Shown: one piece after another, positions 57,986 through 64,000 of the stretch | Position numbering within the stretch: position 1 is the stretch's first letter | Layout of the letters: every line of letters starts with the position of its first letter | Source of the DNA: VXNE01 sp965116625 | Lineage (GTDB): Bacteria; Pseudomonadota; Gammaproteobacteria; Pseudomonadales; Azotimanducaceae | DNA length: 64,000 bases | Assembly: GCA_965116625.1 (NCBI GenBank) | Contig: OZ220717.1 | Location: 1,116,001-1,180,000 of the forward strand | Direction of reading: 5' to 3' | Notes under the pieces: model-generated | Databases searched by the model: none | What the model was told of the DNA's origin: nothing | The model's input: the letters and a program-made list of their open reading frames with translations, nothing else | Translations under genes and position numbers: made by a program

Positions 57986-58582
57986 TCATCGGCCACTCCC
58001 GCGAGCCGAGTCGAGAATGTCGGAGACCGGGGCGCGAAAACCAGGTAGCGTGGCGGACGAGGCGACATCACCCGGCCCAAAGACGCCGTGGTCGACGTAT
58101 CTGTCGCCATCGAGCGTGAGGACTGTGATGGTGTCGGCCTGGGGATCGACGATCCAGTATTCGGGTATTCCCAGGTCCGCATAGTCGTCGCGCTTCTGCA
58201 CGTAGTCGCGCTCCGGGTCGTCCCGGCTAACGACTTCGACCACGAGGTCGGCACCGAGCCAATAGCGATCCTGACGCCGCGAATCGTTCGCATCCCGGAG
58301 CAGCAGCAGGTCGGGCTCCCGGTATCGGCCCTCCCTGATTCGGAGCCGCAACGGTGCGAAATGCGCGATGCTACGTTCGGTGCGCACGTATTGGTCGAAC
58401 AGGCGAAACAACAGCGCCAGAGTGGATTGGTGCGAGTCGGTGGGCTCGCGTAGCTCCTCGATACGTCCGTCCGCGAACTCCATCAGGCGGTTGCAGCGGT
58501 CGGTTAGCCTGAGATAGTCGGTTTCGGTCGGGTACGAATCCGCACCGAGCGGGCTGGCGTCGGCGACTTGATGTGCAGCCAT
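57986..58582 (-). CDS. Uma2 family (DUF820) putative nuclease
   Basis: A Uma2/DUF820 protein of the PD-(D/E)xK superfamily, of unknown biological role. The 198-residue product has the family core EPDLLLLRD, LVVEVVSRDDPERD, then VQKRDDYADLGIPEYWIVDP, which holds the acidic and Lys active-site positions. ATG 58582 is preferred over 58636 because the family begins near the conserved YLRLTD. It is an isolated gene next to tRNA-Arg; Uma2 genes are common and often horizontally acquired. Confidence 0.82.
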   Translation of the reverse strand: MAAHQVADASPLGADSYPTETDYLRLTDRCNRLMEFADGRIEELREPTDSHQSTLALLFRLFDQYVRTERSIAHFAPLRLRIREGRYREPDLLLLRDANDSRRQDRYWLGADLVVEVVSRDDPERDYVQKRDDYADLGIPEYWIVDPQADTITVLTLDGDRYVDHGVFGPGDVASSATLPGFRAPVSDILDSARGSGR

Positions 58583-58669
58583 CGAATGACCGTAGCATGT
58601 GTCGTTGGGGGGCGGCAAACGTCGCTTGGCCGACAAATCCCGAATCCGGTTCAGGCCGGCCCCGAGTTG

Positions 58670-58746
58670 TGGCGCGCCCGACAGGATTCGAACCTGTGGC
58701 CTTTGGCTTCGGAGGCCAACGCTCTATCCAGCTGAGCTACGGGCGC
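58670..58746 (-). tRNA. tRNA-Arg (CCG)
   Basis: On the minus strand the sequence folds as a full cloverleaf: acceptor GCGCCCG/CGGGCGC, D-arm GCTC-AGCTGGATA-GAGC, anticodon arm TTGGC-CTCCGAA-GCCAA with anticodon CCG, and T-arm ACAGG-TTCGAAT-CCTGT. A discriminator G and encoded CCA (58672-58670) follow. It is close to E. coli tRNA-Arg(CCG). Confidence 0.96.
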
Positions 58747-58857
58747 GGGGCAACAAACATTAGCAGCGCGCGCCGCAAGATGCATTACGTTGACGCGAGT
58801 TCGACTGTCCAGGAGCATGCTCGAGCCGGCTGCGGTCGCGGCAGAAGGTCGTGCCCC

Positions 58858-59041
58858 GCCGGGCAAGACACCGGGGCAAGTTGAGGACAGACTGCTCCGG
58901 TTCACGCCGAACGAGTTCAAACGCGACGCGCACCACTGGCTGATCCTGCATGGACGCTATGTCTGCATCGCGCGCAAGCCGCGCTGCGGCGCCTGCGTGA
59001 TAGAGGATCTGTGCGAATACCGCGACAAGACGGGCCCCTGA
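58858..59041 (+). pseudogene. Truncated copy of nth (C-terminal 60 residues)
   Basis: Duplicate of the nth 3' end, with the iron-sulfur loop CIARKPRCGACVIEDLC and the stop intact but without the glycosylase core. Upstream of 58858 the sequence has no relation to nth. Non-functional as a glycosylase. Confidence 0.85.
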
Positions 59042-59088
59042 ACGGGATCGCGGACCCCGTCGCCTTCAGGCGGGTCTGAACTTTCTGG

Positions 59089-59253
59089 TCAGTCTTCTGC
59101 CGGAGGCACGCCGAGCGCCTCGAGGTGTTCCACCAGGTCGGCACCGGCTGTGCGCGCCTCGACTTCGCGGTCGACGCGAGCTATCACCCCTTCCGGATTG
59201 ATGAAATAGGTCCATCGCTTCGCGAATCCGCGTTCGGACAATATGCCGTAGGC
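59089..59253 (-). pseudogene. Truncated copy of the peroxiredoxin gene (C-terminal ~55 residues)
   Basis: Second half of the duplicated segment: AYGILSERGFAKRWTYFINPEG... to VPPAED and stop. The TGA codon, the hairpin and all N-terminal parts are missing; homology ends abruptly at 59253. It cannot be a working peroxiredoxin. Confidence 0.85.
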
Positions 59254-59358
59254 GCCGAATTTCACACTACAGACCAACGACGGTGCTGAGGCGATCGCAT
59301 TGGCGGCGGAGGAAGTCCTGCCCGCGCTACGACACGGGTGACCACAACGGTTACACGG

Positions 59359-61200
59359 TCAGTCTTCATCCATGCGTGATGCCTTCTCTTCCTCCCACCA
59401 CCAGGTGGCCGGGAAGCTGGTCAAATACTCGGGATCTGTCCCCGGTCGACCAAACTTGTCCCAGTACACGACATTGGGCTTCTGCCAGCCGAGTATGGGA
59501 ATCATGTAGTGGTGCCAGAGCAGTGTGCGGTCGAGAGCCCGGGCGGCCGCAGTCAACCTCGCAAAGTCATCACCGGATTCACGCAGGGCTATGATCAGGG
59601 CGTCCACCGCCGGACTGTTGACCCCGACCAAATTAGCCGAACTAGGCGTGTTGGCGGCATTGGAGTGGAAATGGGCGATCACCCCTGCCGGGACCGGAAA
59701 TCCGAATGGGACCTGCACCAGCAGCGCATCGTAGTCGAACATGCGCGTTCGGTTCGTATACTGCACCGAGTCCACCAGTCGAATGCTCGATTCGATACCG
59801 AGTTGCTTCAATTGATCCATATAGGGCAGCAATGTTCGTCTTTCGCTGGGCGAAGCGCTCAGGAACTCCAGGGTGAACGCCTCGCCCGAAGCGTTCATTA
59901 ACAGGCCATCGCGAATCGTCCAACCGGCTTCCTTCAAGAGTTCCCTCGCCCGTATAAGTGCCTGCCGATTCTGACCATGGCCGGTTGTCTGCGGCAGCAT
60001 GAATGGCTCGGAGAACATGCGCGCCGGCAATTCATCCCGGAACGGTTCCAGCAACTCCAGCTCAAGCCCGGACGGTAAGTCAGTTGCTGCCAAAGGCGAA
60101 CCGGAGAAGTAACTGCCGGGACGTTCGTGCAGGCCGTTGTACACGACGCGATTGGTCCATTCGAAGTCGAATGCCAGCATCAGGGCTTCCCGCACGCGTA
60201 CATCAGACAGTTCGTCCCGCCGAATATTGAATATCAAGGCATTCTGAAACCCGGATCTCATGACCACGTCGTTGTGCTGATCCATCACCAGCCAGCCACG
60301 ATCCCGCGCAGGACCGTCATAAGCCGTTTGCCATCGGTAGGTGTCTGTCTCTGTGCGGAAGTCCAGCAACCCTTTGAGAAACGCTTCGTGGGCGACTGTT
60401 TCATCACGGTATACGTCGAATCGTATGTGGTCGAAGTTGTGCCGCCCCTTGTTGACAGCCAAATTCTGACCCCAATAGTCCGGTACCCGCTCCAGCAGCA
60501 GGGAACTGCCGTGCCTAACCTCGGATATCCGGTAGGGCCCGCTGCCGAGGGGAGGCTCGAGTGTGGTTTCGGACAGATCCCGCGTGCGCCAGTAATGTTC
60601 GGGGAGGATGGGGAAGTAGGTCATGGGCCCCAGAAAATCGGTCTTGTTCAGCCCGAGGATCTTGTGGAAATGAAACACCAGCTCACGTTCTCCAAGAATC
60701 TCGACGGACTCGAGCGGTAGCGCTGTACGCGACCCTGACAGCGAACTGTTCGTTATGTGGTCGAACGTGAACTTGACGTCCTTAGCCGTAATCGGGATGC
60801 CATCGTGCCAATAGGCGTTGTCGCGGATCCTCATCTCCACAGTGCCACGGTCGGCTGAATGGCGCACGCGTTCGACGAGATTGCCATACACCGAATAGGG
60901 CTCGTCACTGGCCTGAACGAACAGCGTGTCGTAGAGCGTTTTCCGTGGCGGTCCGAAGATCTCTATTGGGTACAACCCTTTGAAAAGAAACGGCGTGAAG
61001 CTCGTGAAATAGGGTCCGCTCAGTACTAGGGTACCCCCTTTGGGCGCCTTCGGATTGGCGTATTCAAAGTGACTGAAGGCAGGTGGATACTTCAGACTGC
61101 CGAACACAGACATGCCGTGCTGCCAAGACCCTTCATCCGCGACCGAAGGCAGCACCAGCGTCATCGCAATCAGCCTCAACAAAAGCCGGACTTGGGTCAT
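59359..61200 (-). CDS. YejA-like ABC transporter substrate-binding protein (family 5)
   Basis: A 613-residue periplasmic binding protein of the oligopeptide/nickel family, nearest in pattern to YejA, which binds peptides or microcin C. Signal peptide LLLRLIAMTLVLPSVA; then FGSLKYPPAFSHFEYANPKAPKGGTL, the usual YejA opening, and GSGPYRISEVRHGSSLLLERVPDYWG. The chain is intact to the C-terminus (PATWWWEEE). ATG 61200 begins just before the signal; upstream residues in the open frame have no support. The permease and ATPase genes are not in the window. It diverges from a TonB receptor, which may import the same ligand. Confidence 0.88.
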   Translation of the reverse strand: MTQVRLLLRLIAMTLVLPSVADEGSWQHGMSVFGSLKYPPAFSHFEYANPKAPKGGTLVLSGPYFTSFTPFLFKGLYPIEIFGPPRKTLYDTLFVQASDEPYSVYGNLVERVRHSADRGTVEMRIRDNAYWHDGIPITAKDVKFTFDHITNSSLSGSRTALPLESVEILGERELVFHFHKILGLNKTDFLGPMTYFPILPEHYWRTRDLSETTLEPPLGSGPYRISEVRHGSSLLLERVPDYWGQNLAVNKGRHNFDHIRFDVYRDETVAHEAFLKGLLDFRTETDTYRWQTAYDGPARDRGWLVMDQHNDVVMRSGFQNALIFNIRRDELSDVRVREALMLAFDFEWTNRVVYNGLHERPGSYFSGSPLAATDLPSGLELELLEPFRDELPARMFSEPFMLPQTTGHGQNRQALIRARELLKEAGWTIRDGLLMNASGEAFTLEFLSASPSERRTLLPYMDQLKQLGIESSIRLVDSVQYTNRTRMFDYDALLVQVPFGFPVPAGVIAHFHSNAANTPSSANLVGVNSPAVDALIIALRESGDDFARLTAAARALDRTLLWHHYMIPILGWQKPNVVYWDKFGRPGTDPEYLTSFPATWWWEEEKASRMDED

Positions 61201-61542
61201 TTCAAGAATTCGTGTCCGAGTAACAGTAAAAGCGTGCCCGTGTTGGGAGGTTATCGAAGCTGTCCCGCTGGTGGGAAGGTCACATCCAGAAAACAGGACG
61301 GCGACCGCAGGATCGTCGTCCAAGTGCGAGTCCGCTCAGGTCCCGTAGAGGTTTATTCCCAGCACTCGCCTGATCCTGATCTGGAATCGTGGGGTCTGAT
61401 CGCTGATGTTGTCGCTCAAAGGGTCTCTCGTGCGTGTGCCGGGGTGCGTCGGTACAATGAGCAGCTGCTAAAGGTTCCAGGCTAGAACCGGGCACTCCGC
61501 TTCGTGCATGCCGGAACTGAAAACCGATTGTGGAGAGACTAC
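61201..61542. promoter_or_regulatory. Divergent promoter region between the binding protein and the TonB receptor
   Basis: 342 bases without a gene, between two divergent transport genes. A TACAAT at 61453-61458 could be a -10 box for the receptor gene, 85 bases upstream of its ATG; no matching -35 was found. No Fur box or riboswitch was recognised. Confidence 0.4.
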
Positions 61543-63903
61543 ATGAACAGGGTCAACCCAACACGCTCAGCACTCCTTCTCGCCACGGTGCTCGCAGGTG
61601 CGCTGCTGACCCATGGTGTAGTGGCCGCCGAGTCCGGCGCCAGTCAGGACGGCGAACAAGGCGACGGGGAGCGTCGCCTTGAAGAGATCGTGGTCACGGC
61701 CACGCACCAGGAGACGAGCCTGATGAAAACGGCCATGGCGATTTCGGTGTTGAATGATCGAGACATCGTTGAGCGCGGGATCACCAACATCACCGACCTC
61801 TACACCTTTGTGCCCGGTTTGTCCTATCAATCCAGAGATGGCGGCGAGAACACCATCAGCATTCGTGGCTTGACGCCACCCACGCTGCTTGGCGCTTCCA
61901 TGGTGGCGATATACGTCGACGATACGCCCGTCACGGCGCCGCCCCCCGGAGCGTTCGGAACCGGCAGTAATCAGGGCCAGATCACCGGTAGTCTGTTGGA
62001 CATCGACCGTGTCGAAGTTCTGAAGGGGCCGCAGGGAACCCTCTATGGCGAAAACGCCATGGGTGGTGCCATTCGTTACATCACCAAGAAGGCCGACGCG
62101 AACAGCTTCGAATGGAGCGTGATGTCTGAGCTCGGCAGCAACAAGGAGAGCGATGATCTCAGTCACCGGATCGGCGGCGTGGTCAATGTTCCGTTGGTCG
62201 AGGACAAGCTGGGGCTACGCATCGGCGCCTCGCTTAGAGATCAGGCGGGCCAGCTCGACGTCGTCGGCAATCGCGTGGCAGACGATGTGGACACGTCTGA
62301 AGAAACCAGTGTCAGGGCAAGGCTCAACTGGTACGTCACCGATTCCTTGGAAATTGCGTTGAGCGCGAGCCATGTGGAGTATGAGTTGGCCGGTCCGCGA
62401 ACGGGCCACTTTGTCCTCGGAACTGATGTGTTGAACTCACCTGAGGTGGACAACTCAGGTGTAGACACGCAAGACCTCTACACCCTTACGATCAACTACG
62501 ACCTGCCCTGGGCGACCTTAACGTCCAATACCTCGTCGTTTGAGCGAGAATACGATTACACAACGGAGTCCTTTGCGGTTCGGATCATCGAGCTATTCGT
62601 CGGTCAACTGGCTTTTCCGGCCTTCCCGGACGGCTTCGGTGGTTTTGTGCCGAATCCGCTTTACGATCCCACCTTTCCCCCCTTTCCGCCCTGGCTCTCC
62701 GCCCTTGGCAGCAACATCACCTACACATCGGAGAATTTCACTCAAGAGCTGCGATTGGTCTCTAGCGGTGACGGGCCGTGGTCCTGGGTTGCCGGGTTGT
62801 ACTACAAGAATCTCGAGAACGTCACCGGCAGCAGTACATCGGGGCTCATTCTCTTTCCAGCGCCTGGTCTAGAGCCGTTTCTGCCGCAAATGCAAGCCTT
62901 GTTTCCATCCACCCAAGAGGATGACGGCGCAACAGAAACGTCGGTGTACGGCAATGTGGATTATCAGCTCAACGACCAATGGAACGTCGGTTTGGGCCTG
63001 CGCTACTCGAACGTCAATACGACCCGGGGCGGCGACCCGCTGGAAATCGACGAGGATGTCACCAGCGTTCGTCTCACGGTCGACTATCTGCCCAACGAAG
63101 ATACTCTGGTGTACGTCACCACGACGACCGGGTTTCGTCCGGGTTTGAGCAACGGAACACCTCAATGGCTCGGCGTGATTCCGCGATTGCAGGCGCTTGG
63201 CACGGCCAATTCACTGGAAGAAGCCGAGTTCATGTCGGCCCACCTCAGTGCCGACGGCGATCAGGTCACCAACTACGAGTTTGGTTTGAAATCTCGACTG
63301 CTGGACGATCGCATACGGTTGATCTCGTCCGTCTACTACATCGATTGGACAGACATCCTACTCGCCGTTAACTACACGCATACACTGGCACCGTTGCCCG
63401 TCAACTACAGTATCAACGGTGGCGAAGCCCACAGCCGAGGTATCGAACTTTCGCTTGCTTTTGATATCACGGATAGCCTGACGCTTTCAGTAGTCGGTGA
63501 CTACAACCACGAAGCACAACTCGACGATGGTGTCGCCAGGGAAAACCGCAATACGGTCATGATTGCACCCGGCACACGACTGCCCAATGCGCCGAAGTAC
63601 AGCTACAACGTCTCAGCCGACTATGGGATCGAGCTCGGTCCGTTTATCGCCGGAGCGCGCGTGGACTGGGCCCGTGTGCCAGAGTCCAGGTATCACCTGT
63701 CTACGCCGCATATCACACCGGGACACCACCGAACCAATTTGCGTTTCACGTTGCGTGACCAGGACGCCAAGTGGCGGGCGGCGTTGTTCGCAGAAAACCT
63801 GTTTAATGAGACCGTCATCTACCAAGTGAACCCCTGGGGTACGACGTATGCTCCTGGCCGTCAGATCGGGATTGAGTTTTCGTGCTCGGGCGGTGGGATC
63901 TAG
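61543..63903 (+). CDS. TonB-dependent outer membrane receptor
   Basis: A 786-residue TonB-dependent receptor. Signal peptide SALLLATVLAGALLTHGVVAAES; a TonB-box/plug opening LEEIVVTATHQETSLMKTAMAISVL; plug motifs SIRGLTPPTLLGASMVAIYVDDTPV and RVEVLKGPQGTLYGENAMGGAIRYITK; then a 22-strand-type barrel with typical TTTGFRPGLSNG and ENLFNETVIYQVNPWG. The type is common for sterol, carbohydrate or other organic ligands rather than classic siderophores (RVEVLKGPQGTLYG group), but the ligand is unknown. The barrel ends in FSCSGGGI rather than in a terminal aromatic. ATG 61543 has GGAGAG 6 bases upstream. Confidence 0.92.
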   Translation: MNRVNPTRSALLLATVLAGALLTHGVVAAESGASQDGEQGDGERRLEEIVVTATHQETSLMKTAMAISVLNDRDIVERGITNITDLYTFVPGLSYQSRDGGENTISIRGLTPPTLLGASMVAIYVDDTPVTAPPPGAFGTGSNQGQITGSLLDIDRVEVLKGPQGTLYGENAMGGAIRYITKKADANSFEWSVMSELGSNKESDDLSHRIGGVVNVPLVEDKLGLRIGASLRDQAGQLDVVGNRVADDVDTSEETSVRARLNWYVTDSLEIALSASHVEYELAGPRTGHFVLGTDVLNSPEVDNSGVDTQDLYTLTINYDLPWATLTSNTSSFEREYDYTTESFAVRIIELFVGQLAFPAFPDGFGGFVPNPLYDPTFPPFPPWLSALGSNITYTSENFTQELRLVSSGDGPWSWVAGLYYKNLENVTGSSTSGLILFPAPGLEPFLPQMQALFPSTQEDDGATETSVYGNVDYQLNDQWNVGLGLRYSNVNTTRGGDPLEIDEDVTSVRLTVDYLPNEDTLVYVTTTTGFRPGLSNGTPQWLGVIPRLQALGTANSLEEAEFMSAHLSADGDQVTNYEFGLKSRLLDDRIRLISSVYYIDWTDILLAVNYTHTLAPLPVNYSINGGEAHSRGIELSLAFDITDSLTLSVVGDYNHEAQLDDGVARENRNTVMIAPGTRLPNAPKYSYNVSADYGIELGPFIAGARVDWARVPESRYHLSTPHITPGHHRTNLRFTLRDQDAKWRAALFAENLFNETVIYQVNPWGTTYAPGRQIGIEFSCSGGGI

Positions 63904-63910
63904 CGCCATG

Positions 63911-63950
63911 AAACCCGTTACCCTACGGGATGCGACACTGGCGGGTTTTT
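63911..63950 (+). terminator. Putative rho-independent terminator after the TonB receptor gene
   Basis: AAACCCG (63911-63917) pairs with CGGGTTT (63942-63948), followed by more T. A shorter alternative stem CCCGT/ACGGG lies inside. It begins 8 bases after the receptor stop. Confidence 0.65.
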
Positions 63951-63979
63951 GTGTGGATCGCAGTTGAACAGGAGCAACG

Positions 63980-64000
63980 ATGCCGGTCTCAAGCGACCAG
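63980..64000 (+). CDS. Start of a further gene, cut by the window edge
   Basis: ATG 63980 with AGGAGC 5 bases upstream opens a frame (MPVSSDQ) that runs off the right edge. Seven codons are too few to assign a family. Confidence 0.4.

Larger units (their letters stand above)
58747..59358. other. Gene-free stretch between tRNA-Arg and the YejA-like gene
   Basis: It contains only the duplicated fragments of nth and the peroxiredoxin gene, with short unique sequence on either side. The open frame from 58790 through the nth fragment lacks the helix-hairpin-helix and catalytic residues and is not taken as a gene. Confidence 0.7.

Noticed and set aside
58790..59041. Apparent 83-codon gene after tRNA-Arg
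   Set aside because: Its conserved part is only the duplicated nth tail; the helix-hairpin-helix and catalytic residues are absent.
1..64000. CRISPR arrays, integrases, transposases and prophage genes
   Set aside because: No regularly spaced repeats and no recognisable recombinase or phage protein were seen in any region.

Overview
The window reads as chromosome from a high-GC gammaproteobacterium. Evidence: Hda and PurM flanking a DUF2066 gene, an RsxABCDGE (Rnf) operon in gammaproteobacterial order, Mrp/ApbC-Dcd-MetG, a TonB-dependent receptor and a YejA-type binding protein. The species cannot be named from sequence alone. No phage, IS element or CRISPR array was seen.

Layout. 0-3.9 kb: housekeeping genes (partial murG-like, hda, pgsA-like, DUF2066, purM). 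3.9-6.8 kb: one large membrane protein joining a degenerate Ser/Thr kinase, PEGA repeats and a formylglycine-generating-enzyme-like domain. 7.7-9.3 kb: a membrane LytTR regulator and a small roadblock/LC7-like protein. 9.5-24.1 kb: a Tad/Flp pilus locus (tadC, tadB, tadA, tadG, two tadE-type genes, tadZ, a small lipoprotein, secretin rcpA, rcpC/cpaB, tadV, flp), interrupted by a divergent TPR protein with four SPOR domains. 24.2-36.4 kb: surface-glycan genes, namely paired GT-C transferases, two related large membrane proteins, an AftB-like transferase, a plant-type GDP-mannose 3,5-epimerase, a GT2, a GT75 (UDP-arabinose mutase type) and a flippase-like protein. 36.6-40.7 kb: amtB, a second LC7-like gene and a coiled-coil/TonB-C-like membrane protein. 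40.9-49.3 kb: dcd-apbC, metG and the rnf operon, then ybjQ. 49.3-55.6 kb: a second glycan block (sulfotransferase/coiled-coil/RgpF fusion, rmlD, LicD-methyltransferase fusion, ABC-2 exporter permease). 55.9-59.3 kb: small exported proteins, nth, a peroxiredoxin with an in-frame TGA, a Uma2 nuclease, tRNA-Arg(CCG) and a duplicated 396-bp fragment. 59.4-64 kb: YejA-like binding protein and TonB receptor.

Most notable observations. (1) The peroxiredoxin gene at 57399-57926 has a single in-frame TGA exactly where the peroxidatic cysteine should be, followed by a perfect 7-bp hairpin at SECIS spacing, so it is most simply a selenoprotein. (2) A dispersed palindromic repeat occurs four times in the first 17 kb. 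Two copies sit at the 5' ends of unrelated genes and encode the same start codon plus a basic leader (MEVRIR...). Another copy fills the space between two convergent genes, and its 14-bp inverted termini carry both TAG stops. (3) rsxA has no ATG/GTG/TTG that keeps its first membrane helix; a CTG directly after the metG stop, with a GGAGG 8 nt upstream, is the apparent start. (4) A GDP-mannose epimerase, a GT75 mutase and an AftB-like transferase lie together, suggesting a glycan with L-galactose/L-gulose and arabinofuranose.
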